Positions 1 through 8,894 of a DNA stretch of 64,000 nt are shown here, in pieces (position 1 is the stretch's first letter; each line of letters begins with the position of its first letter). Under the pieces are notes generated by a model. It had not been told where the DNA came from and did no database searches. It worked only from the letters and a program-made list of their open reading frames with translations. The translations under genes were made by a program, and so were the position numbers. Source of the stretch: Microcoleus sp. FACHB-672. GTDB taxonomy: Bacteria; Cyanobacteriota; Cyanobacteriia; Cyanobacteriales; Oscillatoriaceae. The stretch is taken from assembly GCF_014695725.1 (NCBI RefSeq), contig NZ_JACJOU010000026.1, positions 124,001 to 188,000 on the forward strand, given 5' to 3'.

Positions 1-79
1 TTTTTGGAGCCATTTTAGGGCCGTTGCTTGGCTTATTTAATGATTCAAAAGAGTCAAGGGCTGAACAACTTTAGATTTG

Positions 80-120
80 AGATTTTAGATTTTGGATGCG
101 TTATCTAAAATCTAAAATCT
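80..120. terminator. Strong AT-rich hairpin after the kinase gene
   Basis: Inverted repeat with arms 80-97 and 103-120 (17 of 18 positions pair) around the 5-base loop GCGTT. It begins one base after the stop codon of the minus-strand tyrosine-kinase gene, so it would form in that gene's 3' end. The arms are built from the repeated unit AGATTTT, a low-complexity word also seen in other intergenic spots here (near 2340 and 19445). It may act as a terminator or 3' stabiliser. There is no clean T-run. Confidence 0.5.
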
Positions 121-121
121 A

Positions 122-2323
122 TTATTTAAAATTCCTAACGTTATGCACTTCAGCTTGAGGGCGTTGTGGTTTGCGTCCATCTTGAGGAGACTGTGGCCCA
201 CTCATCGGCACATAATCAGCCGGCTCAGGGAACGGTGCAGTGCTGTAAACTTCCACTGTCGTATCCGCGCCGTTAATAATGGCTCCCAAAAGTTGAATTT
301 CTTCCGATTCAGTTAATAAATCAACATACTCAGTCATTAAACCCGATTCTGTGAACAGGGGCCGAGCCACCAGCACCATACCATCGGTGTGAGGTTCCAG
401 CAACAGGGCATCATTACACGCACTCAGCGCCGGCGTATCTACAATTACAAAATCGAAGCGGCCCCGAACATCCTTGAGTAGGCGTTGCATCTCACTCGAT
501 TCCAAAATCCCACCCGGTTGCCGAACCGGCCCTGGTGATGGCACCACATACAGGTTCTCAATTTCTGGAACCAGGCGAATGCAGCTATTTGGCTGGCCAT
601 AGTAGCGCAGAGGCTCAATCGAATTTTCAGGATCGGTGGCCACCTTCAAACATTGCGCCTGAGAAGGGGAACGCAAATCCGCCTCAATCAGCAGCGTACG
701 TTTGCCGGCCCTTGCTGAAGCAATTGCCAAATTATAAGCACAAAACGTCTTACCTTCCTTTCTGCCAACACTGGTCAGCAACAACACCTTCACAGGTTTC
801 TCAGTAACGCGACGCAGATTTGTCCGCAACCGCTCGTAAAATTCCAGATAAGGAGAATCCGACTCCACCATCACCGGCATCTCGTGACTGTCTAGGTCAA
901 AAACCATGACAGCCGGTAAAATTCCTAAAAGCGGCACCTCCCGTTCCTGTAGAGATCCGCGCACCTCTTCCATCGTGTAAAACTTGCCATCTAGCATAGA
1001 CAGCAAAAAGATCAGCACGCCACCGCTGAAAATTCCCACCACAGCGCCGGCTGCCAGCGTCATCACGATCCCCATCCCCGGCTTATTGTGGCGAGCCACC
1101 TTGATCCCTTGCGGCGCAATACTCAAACTGCTAACCGTTTCCGCCCCTGCAGTTCGCGTATCGGCTAACAGCGTTTGCATCTGATCGTAAAGCGCTTTTT
1201 GAATCGCCACCTGCTGCTGCCGGCGATCCCGTTCGAGCTGCTTATTCGGAATACTCGCATATTCGTTCCTGAGTTCCTGTTCTGTGCGAACGGACGCCTC
1301 AAATTGCTGTTGCAGCCGCTCTCGCTCGGTTTGCAAACCCATTAGTGACCCAGCCACCTGCTGCCGCGCCGGATCTAAACTACTGTTTTGCCGGATTTCC
1401 GAACCGCTCATCAGAGGCGCTGCCGCCCCATTTCCGCCGATCACCTCAGCCGAGCGCTGCCGCAATAACTCCTCATAAGCTTGTTGCTTGCGGCGTAACT
1501 CCACCATTCTGGGGTGATCGTCGCGCAAATCTCGCTTCAAAATTTCCATTTCCGATTCAGTGGCGTGCATTTGCACGTGTAGGTTCGCCAGAATCGGATC
1601 AGCACTCAGCGCTTGAGAAACATAAGCCTGATCCGGCGTCAATCCCAGCCGGCTCGACAAGCTGCGAATTTGCGCCTCAGTTCCCTCTATTGCCAGTCGC
1701 AGTTGCCGTTGCTGTTCTTGAGAAGTCGCAATCGCACTCGGCAACGCCCCAATCCGGGCCACCGATAGCGCCGCCCCTTCAATGCGATCAAACTGTTCGA
1801 GTTCTTGTTCAGCCGCCTTCAGCGCCTCTGTTACCGGCACTAAACGTTTTTGAATTTCTTGAACGGTGACATCCACGCGGGTTGAGTTGACCTTGTTGCT
1901 ATAGTCAACCATTGCCTTCATCAGCGCAGCCACCGTTGCTTTCGCTTTATCTTGATCGGGCGAGGTGTACTGAATTTGAATAAACGGCGGTGCCCCTTCC
2001 TTAGGCAGCCAAACTTTGGCGTTTTTTTGAATATTATTGGGAGATTCCTTCATCTGAGCTGACACTGATTGGATCACATCAGGAGATAACAGAAACCCCT
2101 CCGTAATGGTTGAGCCTTGCTCTTGAATTTGAGGCGTTGTTTTCGCAAAAGTCACCAGAGGCCGGTTAGACGTGAGCACTCCATCAGCGAGATAGATAGG
2201 AGCCGGATCGGGCTGGATCGCCACGACCCCTGAAGCGCCGCACACCGCCACAAAAGCAGCCACTCCAAACCATTTGTATTTGCCTACGGCGATGAGATAA
2301 CGCTTAACAATTGGGGGGGTCAT
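122..2323 (-). CDS. Wzc-like polysaccharide co-polymerase / BY-type tyrosine kinase
   Basis: A 733-residue inner-membrane protein that should control chain length and export of an exopolysaccharide and autophosphorylate on tyrosine. A first membrane segment lies near residues 14-35, followed by a long periplasmic Wzz/GNVR-type coiled-coil region. A second membrane segment (about 416-445) leads into a cytoplasmic P-loop kinase domain. The kinase has a Walker A with GRKEGKT (about 515), a Walker A' with LLIEADLRS (about 540) and a Walker B FVIVDTPA (about 625). The C-terminal tail has only scattered tyrosines (EVYST, ADYVP) rather than the dense cluster of E. coli Wzc. It lies directly downstream of the SLBB export protein on the same strand, the usual Wza-Wzc pairing. 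Family assignment is firm; the polymer made is unknown. Confidence 0.9.
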   Translation of the reverse strand: MTPPIVKRYLIAVGKYKWFGVAAFVAVCGASGVVAIQPDPAPIYLADGVLTSNRPLVTFAKTTPQIQEQGSTITEGFLLSPDVIQSVSAQMKESPNNIQKNAKVWLPKEGAPPFIQIQYTSPDQDKAKATVAALMKAMVDYSNKVNSTRVDVTVQEIQKRLVPVTEALKAAEQELEQFDRIEGAALSVARIGALPSAIATSQEQQRQLRLAIEGTEAQIRSLSSRLGLTPDQAYVSQALSADPILANLHVQMHATESEMEILKRDLRDDHPRMVELRRKQQAYEELLRQRSAEVIGGNGAAAPLMSGSEIRQNSSLDPARQQVAGSLMGLQTERERLQQQFEASVRTEQELRNEYASIPNKQLERDRRQQQVAIQKALYDQMQTLLADTRTAGAETVSSLSIAPQGIKVARHNKPGMGIVMTLAAGAVVGIFSGGVLIFLLSMLDGKFYTMEEVRGSLQEREVPLLGILPAVMVFDLDSHEMPVMVESDSPYLEFYERLRTNLRRVTEKPVKVLLLTSVGRKEGKTFCAYNLAIASARAGKRTLLIEADLRSPSQAQCLKVATDPENSIEPLRYYGQPNSCIRLVPEIENLYVVPSPGPVRQPGGILESSEMQRLLKDVRGRFDFVIVDTPALSACNDALLLEPHTDGMVLVARPLFTESGLMTEYVDLLTESEEIQLLGAIINGADTTVEVYSTAPFPEPADYVPMSGPQSPQDGRKPQRPQAEVHNVRNFK

Positions 2324-2499
2324 AGCAGCCGGCTCCGGAAGATTTTAGATCTTAAATTTTGGGTTTTAAATCGCTGATTTATTCAAAAGTCAACCCTTAA
2401 TTAAATTATGACGCGAATGAGTATTTAACTTATCCAAGTTCTCCCTTGCATTCCCATTTTTTTATCCGTCTCCCCTTGTCCCACTTTTCTACTCCGGAC

Positions 2500-4407
2500 T
2501 CATCTCCGGCTTCCTGGAGGGGCAAATATATTTCCAGCGCTATTTTGTAAAGAATCAAAAAATAGGAGAAAACCGAGAATATCGCGGAAAGGCTGAGTAA
2601 ACGTATTGAGGGCGTAGGTAATTCGAGAAACAAAATTCCGACCAATAACAATTACATCGTTATCTTGCAGGAGAGGATTTTGAGCCGGCTCGCCTCGAAG
2701 TGCCTGTTTACCGTCAATTTCTAGGGTGACTGCTCTGCCTTGTTCTGGATCAAACCGAATCAGGGCAATTTTTCGCAGGTTGGCGGTGTCTAGAGGAACG
2801 TTGTTCAAGGCATCGACAAACGTACTACCACTGGGAAGCGTCACTGTACCCGCCGCACCACTAGCGTAACTTAAAACTCGAACGATGATGTTGGGTTTGG
2901 CCAGAGTAGATCGGCTGACGAGCTGCCGGTCATAGGCCCGATCTTGGCCCGGTTCCAGTCTGGGGACGATCACTGCATCGCCGGTTGCCAAGCGTAAATC
3001 GGGTAAAGCGGCTGAAGTTTGCAGGGGGGTAAAAAGGTCGAGGGTTTCCTCGCTGAAGCGCCCATCAGCGAGTGCCCGACGCACCCGCACCGCCCGCAAA
3101 TCTGCATTTTGGGTAATGCCACCGGCAGTGAGTAAAGCGTCTGAAACCCGCGTTGCGCCGCCCTGTAGCGGGTAAAAACCGGGCTTTGCGATTTCGCCGG
3201 TGATGGTGACTTGAACGGGTGCCTGGGATGCTAACGTCGAATTAGCGACTAACTCGCTGACCTCATCGCTATCTGAGCTAATAGGCCGTTTTGGCACAAT
3301 AATCGCATCGCCTTCTGCTAGAGGAAATGTCGGCAGAACGCCTCCTTGCAAAGCGCTGAGCAGGTCAAGATTTTGCTCAATCACAGACCCATTTCCTAGG
3401 GCACGGCGCACCCGCACCTGTGCCAAATCTGAGGCTGCTGTGGCCCCACCGGCAGCCAGCAACGCGTCATACACGCGCGAAAATCCGGGCTGTAGGGCAT
3501 ACAAACCCGGTCTGCCTACTTCTCCCGTGACGCTAACGGCAACGGGTGTTTTTGCCGCCAAATTTGAGTTAGCGAGCGCCGCAGTGTCGTAACCCTGAGC
3601 TTGAGGAATTGTCTGTTTTGGCACGACGATTGCATCACCGTCTTCTATCCGAATACTGGGGGGTGTGCTGCCGGTTTGCAAAGGCGTGAGCAAATCAATA
3701 TTTTGCTCAACGACGGAACCGTTGGGTAAGGTGCGGCGCACGCGCACAAAGCGCAAATCTGCGGCGGAGGTGGTGCCCCCGGCTAGGAGAATTGCCGAAG
3801 ACACTCTTGGTAAAATATTGGGTGGAATGACATAAAAACCCGGTTGGGCAACTTCACCAACGACTGTTATATCCACCGGGCGCGGCACCACTAATGCCAG
3901 GGAAATCACTGGATCGACCACATACTGATTGAGCCGCCCGCGAATTTCTGCCTGCGCTTCTGCTAAGGTTAACCCGTCTAAAAATATACTTCCGATCAGG
4001 GGCATGACGATGTTCCCTTCCGGGTTAATTGCGCCCCCAAAATTCAGGTCGGGAAAGCGCTGCACTTGAATTTGAATTTGATCCCCCGGCCCTAAGCGAT
4101 AGTTTGTATAGTCTTCTGCTCGACCGGCATCAAAGGTTGATCCTGGTAAAGGCGCGTTCTGAATCGGTTGAAGTGGCGGCTGCCTGGGAATTTCGAGGGG
4201 GGGTGGCGCTGGTTGGGGGTAGCTGGGAATCGGTGTTGGGGAAGCCGGAATCGTTGGCCCGATTTGAGCCTGGATACTGGCGGGGTAAGCTTGGGATGGG
4301 GCGCTCCAAACAAGGCCGGTAAATAATAGGGTGGTGGTGCCGGCATAGAGTCCGGCAAGGGAAAAAGCGGTTAACTGCTGAGTGGAAACAGTGGGCGATT
4401 TAAACAT
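2500..4407 (-). CDS. Polysaccharide export protein with repeated SLBB domains (Wza-like)
   Basis: A 635-residue exported protein expected to form the outer-membrane or periplasmic exit channel for the polymer handled by the adjacent kinase. A signal peptide covers about residues 1-40. It contains no cysteine, so unlike Wza it is not a lipoprotein. After a proline-rich linker comes a Poly_export domain (about 103-187, containing YRLGPGDQIQIQV). Three clear SLBB repeats follow, each opening with a GE..xPGxY signature (GEVAQPGFY, GEVGRPGLY, GEIAKPGFY) and ending in AGG, then one degenerate repeat. The length exceeds E. coli Wza because of the extra SLBB units, as is usual in cyanobacteria. Confidence 0.9.
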   Translation of the reverse strand: MFKSPTVSTQQLTAFSLAGLYAGTTTLLFTGLVWSAPSQAYPASIQAQIGPTIPASPTPIPSYPQPAPPPLEIPRQPPLQPIQNAPLPGSTFDAGRAEDYTNYRLGPGDQIQIQVQRFPDLNFGGAINPEGNIVMPLIGSIFLDGLTLAEAQAEIRGRLNQYVVDPVISLALVVPRPVDITVVGEVAQPGFYVIPPNILPRVSSAILLAGGTTSAADLRFVRVRRTLPNGSVVEQNIDLLTPLQTGSTPPSIRIEDGDAIVVPKQTIPQAQGYDTAALANSNLAAKTPVAVSVTGEVGRPGLYALQPGFSRVYDALLAAGGATAASDLAQVRVRRALGNGSVIEQNLDLLSALQGGVLPTFPLAEGDAIIVPKRPISSDSDEVSELVANSTLASQAPVQVTITGEIAKPGFYPLQGGATRVSDALLTAGGITQNADLRAVRVRRALADGRFSEETLDLFTPLQTSAALPDLRLATGDAVIVPRLEPGQDRAYDRQLVSRSTLAKPNIIVRVLSYASGAAGTVTLPSGSTFVDALNNVPLDTANLRKIALIRFDPEQGRAVTLEIDGKQALRGEPAQNPLLQDNDVIVIGRNFVSRITYALNTFTQPFRDILGFLLFFDSLQNSAGNIFAPPGSRR

Positions 4408-4616
4408 ACACAGATGAAGACAATTAAAAGGTTATTTTTAACTTTAAATTTTTAATAATTTATTTTAAATTTTGAGTGTATTTTGTACCTAGCTCGTGTT
4501 AGATTTGCTTAACTTTTAGACAACAGGGAGCATAAATTTACTTCACAAAACCCAAAATTGTGAAGGTATTCAAGGCGCTAGATTCAGGCATTTTACGATT
4601 TATTTTGCCCATTTTT

Positions 4617-5372
4617 TTATAAATTCTCTAAAGGGCCGGCCATTAAGGCAGCTTGAACCGTTTTGCCCAAGGATTCAGCCAACTGTCGGGATCGATCAAT
4701 GTTGCCGAACGGTTCGATAGTAATTTGAATGCTCACCGCCACCCAAGGAACGCGCCGGTTCGATAATTGCGCCCTGCGATCTGCCCAGAACCACTGACTC
4801 GGTGCCGGATGGCCACCGTTAGGCCAAGCGTACCATTGCAAGACGGCATAAGTCTGCCGCTCGTTTCTGGCTCGTAAAAAACGCGCTTGGACGGTTGCAA
4901 CCTGTTGTGCTGCAAATTTAGCTTCCCCACTGCTACCGGCTGGGTGAGGAACTGCAACAGTAAACTGCATCTGACTGTAGGAATCTGAGATCCAGCGCTG
5001 CAAACCGCTGACGTCTGTCCACTCAACTTGCGGCTGATCACTTGGATCAGATTGAGGTAATAACAGAATCAATGCTTTAGTCTGGGGAGCGTGCTGAACT
5101 TCAAGCAGTAACCAATTGTGACCGCCGATCAGGACATTATCCTGCTGAAGCGTCTGCCAACCGGCAATGGTTAAACCTGTTTTCCGCAACGCTTTTAGCT
5201 GTTCAAGGGTGGGGACTGGGGGGGGACTTGCCCAGCGCCAATTTCCTGCAAGGTAGCCCGGAACTGCCCCTATGCCGATCAGTCCTAGCAGAAATCCCAG
5301 CAAGATAATTTTAGACAGTGGATATCGATGCAGTAGCTTAGACAGGGGCATAGCTAGAACTTTAATTTTCAC
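4617..5372 (-). CDS. Cyanoexosortase B system-associated protein
   Basis: A protein of up to 251 residues with one N-terminal membrane anchor (about residues 22-42) and a soluble extracytoplasmic domain. It directly follows the exosortase gene on the same strand, which is the position of the EpsI-like partner proteins in exosortase operons. I recognise it as the cyanoexosortase B-associated family mainly from this position and general form. The longest frame starts with GTG at 5372; an ATG at 5351 (residue 8) is an equally plausible start, and neither has a clear ribosome site. The biochemical role is not established. Its conservation beside cyanoexosortase suggests help in polymer or substrate handling. 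Confidence 0.7.
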   Translation of the reverse strand: MKIKVLAMPLSKLLHRYPLSKIILLGFLLGLIGIGAVPGYLAGNWRWASPPPVPTLEQLKALRKTGLTIAGWQTLQQDNVLIGGHNWLLLEVQHAPQTKALILLLPQSDPSDQPQVEWTDVSGLQRWISDSYSQMQFTVAVPHPAGSSGEAKFAAQQVATVQARFLRARNERQTYAVLQWYAWPNGGHPAPSQWFWADRRAQLSNRRVPWVAVSIQITIEPFGNIDRSRQLAESLGKTVQAALMAGPLENL

Positions 5373-5462
5373 TTGACTGTGATCTGTCAGCTATTTGCTA
5401 ACAGCTAAGTGGGGAGAACCAAACCCTAACAAAACCCACAAGGCTTGAGGTAATTTTTAGGA

Positions 5463-6347
5463 TCAATCGGAATCAATATAAAAATACTCTTTAAATTTTT
5501 CAATTCCATTGAGCAAGACCATTAATAGTGCTAGCATACCCGCAGAATAAAGATCGCCGCCCCATCCTTCGTGCAGCCAATTAAATGCCTGTTCTTGGCC
5601 AGTTCCATAAAATAAGGTAAGCAGGGTATTGCGGAGAATATTGGCAGTGACGCTAACCACAACAGTTAGCCACAAAAACACGAGGGTCGTTCCACGGGAG
5701 CGATAGGTGTCAGTCCAGTAAAGCAGCATTAAACTGACATAAAGACTGGTGAACAACATTTTAAGACCGGCACAGTGGGGAGCGACTTCAACAATGCGTC
5801 CTCCAACAAACAGATTAATGTTCTGCACCGTAACATTCAGCCCAAATTGCGTCAAGATAAAGCCTGCGGTGCCGGCGATGAAGCTTTGCAGGGGTAAGGT
5901 ATAAGGAGCAATTAAATAGGGAATTTCTGTGGGAGTGGCAAGAAAGACTAGCAGCAGTGGAAAGGCTTGCAGCCGGATGCCTTCCTTACCTTTTATCCAC
6001 AGACAAGCGCCGGCAAGAACCGTTGGAAAAGACAAATTGACCAGATCCGGAAGCCCGCTAAGATAGAGGACACCCCCCAACCCTAGTAAGAATCCACCTA
6101 ACGGATGGGTGTGATCGCTCAGTTTGACCCATCGATCTCGGTTGATCCAGCTGATGTAGGCGGCAAAGGGTAAACCGATCAACCCGTGGCTGAAATATTC
6201 GTGTTCGAGGCTAATTTTAGTAATTTTCAGCCAGCCAGAGTACCAGTGCATCAGCAAGGGTGCATAGAGAATGGCCAGTAGGCTGAGGCTCAGGCTGGTG
6301 AACAGGTATCGCTCAACAGCATCGGGAATTTTACGATCAAGGTGCAT
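5463..6347 (-). CDS. crtB: Cyanoexosortase B, membrane transpeptidase-like protein
   Basis: A 294-residue polytopic membrane protein of the exosortase family, which processes PEP-CTERM-type sorting signals and is usually tied to exopolysaccharide loci. The expected catalytic triad is visible: Cys in VAPHCAGLKM (about residue 190), Arg in ANILRNTLL (about 236) and His in NWLHEGWGGD (about 259), each beside a membrane segment. The neighbouring polysaccharide export genes and the associated protein fit the type B cyanobacterial system. The exosortase symbol crtB should not be confused with phytoene synthase. No obvious PEP-CTERM substrate is encoded in the window. Confidence 0.85.
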   Translation of the reverse strand: MHLDRKIPDAVERYLFTSLSLSLLAILYAPLLMHWYSGWLKITKISLEHEYFSHGLIGLPFAAYISWINRDRWVKLSDHTHPLGGFLLGLGGVLYLSGLPDLVNLSFPTVLAGACLWIKGKEGIRLQAFPLLLVFLATPTEIPYLIAPYTLPLQSFIAGTAGFILTQFGLNVTVQNINLFVGGRIVEVAPHCAGLKMLFTSLYVSLMLLYWTDTYRSRGTTLVFLWLTVVVSVTANILRNTLLTLFYGTGQEQAFNWLHEGWGGDLYSAGMLALLMVLLNGIEKFKEYFYIDSD

Positions 6348-6432
6348 AATGTCAACTCAGGGAATTGTGGCTTGTCGTGTCCGTTGCCAACAACCAAGGA
6401 CAAAAGACAAGGAACTCTCGAACCCTCTAAAA

Positions 6433-7581
6433 TCAGCGAAGGGCTGCGGCTTGGCGAGTGATGAAAGATTCGATGCCGGCAGCGACTTGGGAAATTTGCG
6501 TCTCCTCCAGTCCGGGATACATTGGCAACGAGAGAATTTCCCGGCACAAGGCTTCTGCGTGGGGAAAATCGCCGGCTTTGTAGCCCAAATACTCGTAAGC
6601 CGGCTGTAAGTGGCAGGGAATGGGGTAATGGATGCCGGTTTGGATGCCGACTTTGGCAAGTTCTTCCTGAAGCGCGTCGCGACTCACACAAGCGAGGGTG
6701 CGGATCGTGTAGAGATGGTAAACATGGCCTGCACCGCTTTGGTTTTGAATAGGAGTAATGCCGTCATACTGGGAAAGTAACGCGTCATACCGCTGGGCGG
6801 CTTCGTTGCGGGCGCGGTTCCAGCCGGCTAAATAGGGCAGTTTGACCTTAAGTATAGCGGCCTGTAAAGTATCGAGTCGGCTGTTTGTCCCGACTTCAGT
6901 GTGTAAGTATTTCTGCGGTGCGCCGTAGTTGCGAAGCGTTCGCATTTTTTTGGCCACCTCTGGATCACTGGTTACAACTGCGCCGCCATCTCCAAAGGCA
7001 CCCAAATTTTTACTGGGGTAGAAGCTAAATGCTGCTGCCGTGCCGATTGAGCCGGCGCGGTAGCCTTCTCGTTCCGCTAAATGAGCTTGGGCAGCATCTT
7101 CAAAAATCAGTAGGTTGTAGGTGCCGGCGAAGTCTCGTAGTTGCCGTGGGGAAACCATCTGTCCGTAAAGATGGACGGGTAAGATCGCGCGTGTTTTAGG
7201 TGAGATGGCGGCTTCGGCGGCTGCCAGGTCTATCAGAGCAGTTTGCGGGTCACAATCGACTAAGATTGGCGTCGCGCCGGCACGTAGGACGCCGATTAAG
7301 GTGGCAATAAACGTGTTGGCCGGTAATATGACTTCATCGCCGGTATCGATGCCACAGGCTTGCAATCCCAGGGCAGTCGCATCGGTTCCACAGGCAACGC
7401 CAATGCCATAGGGGACACCGCAGGCTGCTGCGAAAGCGGACTCGAATTCTGCCAGCGTCTCACCGAGAACGAAATCTCCCCGCCGCAGGACAGTTTGGAT
7501 CGCCTGTTCTATCTCAGCTTGAATTGGCTGGTGTTGCAGTGTGAGGTCAACAAACGGAACTTTTACAGAGGCGCTAGTCAT
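6433..7581 (-). CDS. DegT/DnrJ/EryC1/StrS-family sugar aminotransferase
   Basis: A 382-residue pyridoxal-phosphate enzyme that would transaminate a nucleotide-linked keto-sugar, giving an amino sugar for surface polysaccharide. The PLP lysine is seen in SFYPSKNLGAFGDGG (about residue 190). The upstream FEDAAQAH segment supplies the usual Asp that contacts the pyridine nitrogen. Full length for the family. It is the first gene of the minus-strand exopolysaccharide/exosortase group, 85 bp before the exosortase start, so co-transcription is likely. The exact sugar cannot be read from the sequence. Confidence 0.9.
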   Translation of the reverse strand: MTSASVKVPFVDLTLQHQPIQAEIEQAIQTVLRRGDFVLGETLAEFESAFAAACGVPYGIGVACGTDATALGLQACGIDTGDEVILPANTFIATLIGVLRAGATPILVDCDPQTALIDLAAAEAAISPKTRAILPVHLYGQMVSPRQLRDFAGTYNLLIFEDAAQAHLAEREGYRAGSIGTAAAFSFYPSKNLGAFGDGGAVVTSDPEVAKKMRTLRNYGAPQKYLHTEVGTNSRLDTLQAAILKVKLPYLAGWNRARNEAAQRYDALLSQYDGITPIQNQSGAGHVYHLYTIRTLACVSRDALQEELAKVGIQTGIHYPIPCHLQPAYEYLGYKAGDFPHAEALCREILSLPMYPGLEETQISQVAAGIESFITRQAAALR

Positions 7582-8007
7582 AGGGGGAGAATTGAAAAAT
7601 CAACGGTCTCGCTCATTTCAAGTAAAAGACCTGGATATTACTGTTATGCCGGATCGCCACGGTGTTCACCACATCCAAGTTATGAAGAATCTGTAAAGGT
7701 TTTCACTTTTCTTTAAAGATCAGCCTTGTTTAACCTTTGGTTAAGGCGTTTCACGTTAAAGAAACTACGATTGTCAGGAAAAATTTCTCGCGGCGATCAG
7801 ATGAAAAGGTAAGGGTTTCTGTTTTGCGGCTAATGGTGCTAAGAACAAAGCGCAGATCCGCTTCAGACAGTGGCATCTGTGACTGTTACAGTTGCTTTAC
7901 CCTGGAAAAATAGCCGCCTCCCGATGCCGGTAAAAACACGCAGTTGTTCCACTAGAAATTGGGTAATCGGTTAAAATCCTTTCTGGTGTCCTAGGAGAGA
8001 ACAGCAA
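7582..8007. other. Divergent intergenic region, 426 bp
   Basis: Lies between the minus-strand aminotransferase and the plus-strand dienelactone hydrolase, so it should hold promoters for both directions. No gene, RNA family or clear operator was recognised. An AGGAGAG ribosome site lies just before the hydrolase ATG. Confidence 0.5.
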
Positions 8008-8844
8008 ATGCCTGATTTTACACGCCGGAAATTTATTATTACGAGTGCTTTGGCGGCTGGATTTGCGTTAGCCGTTCATCCGATTTCGGCTGAAGTGATC
8101 ACGACAGATAGTGAAAGTTTGGTGGCGGGTGAGGTGATGATTCCTGTCACCGATGGTGAAATCCCGGCTTATCGGGCAATGCCGGCAACGGGTGAGAATT
8201 TTCCCATTGTGCTGGTGGTGCAAGAAATTTTTGGGGTACATGAACACATTCAAGATGTTTGCCGCCGATTTGCGAAGTTGGGATATTTAGCCATTGCGCC
8301 TCAAATGTTTGCTCGTCAAGGCGATGTTTCTCAGCTAAGTGATGTTCAAGAAATCATTTCTAAAGTTGTTTCTAAAGTTCCAGATGAGCAAGCACTGTCT
8401 GATTTAGATGCGGCGGTTGCTTGGGCAAAAACATCCAGTAAAGGTAATCCGGATAAGATTGGTATCACCGGCTTTTGTTGGGGGGGTCGAATGGTTTGGC
8501 TATATACTGCCCATAATCCCAATGTTAAAGCTGGAGTTGCTTGGTATGGGCGTTTGGTGGGGGAATCTAAGCCGTTAACGCCCCAGCATCCGATTGATAT
8601 TGCTGCTGATTTGAAGGTGCCGGTTTTGGGGCTTTATGGCGGCAGTGATCAGGGAATTCCTAATGAAACCGTTGAACAAATGCAGGAAGCGTTGAAAGCC
8701 GGCAACAGTGGTTCGGAAATTATTCTATATCCGGATGCGCCTCACGCTTTCTTTGCTGACTACCGGCCCAGTTATCGCCAAGAGGCGGCTGAAGATGGCT
8801 GGCAGCGCTTACAGGCGTGGTTTAAGCAGCATGGCGTTGCTTAA
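8008..8844 (+). CDS. Dienelactone hydrolase family protein with Tat signal
   Basis: A 278-residue alpha/beta hydrolase. The N-terminus carries a twin-arginine signal (TRRKFIITS, then a hydrophobic stretch ending near ISA), so export by the Tat route is expected. The catalytic triad of the family is visible: Cys nucleophile in [13 protein letters not shown], Asp in YGGSDQGIP and His in [14 protein letters not shown]. Bacterial members hydrolyse dienelactones or related esters; the physiological substrate in cyanobacteria is not known. It is followed by a perfect hairpin shared with the convergent acyltransferase gene. Confidence 0.92.
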   Translation: MPDFTRRKFIITSALAAGFALAVHPISAEVITTDSESLVAGEVMIPVTDGEIPAYRAMPATGENFPIVLVVQEIFGVHEHIQDVCRRFAKLGYLAIAPQMFARQGDVSQLSDVQEIISKVVSKVPDEQALSDLDAAVAWAKTSSKGNPDKIGITGFCWGGRMVWLYTAHNPNVKAGVAWYGRLVGESKPLTPQHPIDIAADLKVPVLGLYGGSDQGIPNETVEQMQEALKAGNSGSEIILYPDAPHAFFADYRPSYRQEAAEDGWQRLQAWFKQHGVA

Positions 8845-8847
8845 TCG

Positions 8848-8885
8848 GGTTTAATTGGGGTTGCCGGTTTAACCCCAATTAAACC
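8848..8885. terminator. Bidirectional terminator-like hairpin
   Basis: Perfect 15-bp inverted repeat, arms 8848-8862 and 8871-8885, with an 8-base loop. It sits in the 50-bp gap between the convergent hydrolase (+) and acyltransferase (-) genes, so it probably ends both transcripts. Confidence 0.75.
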
Positions 8886-8894
8886 TTCTTTAAG

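Noticed and set aside
1345-1869. 174-residue plus-strand frame
   Set aside because: Antisense to the tyrosine kinase; it has no family pattern.
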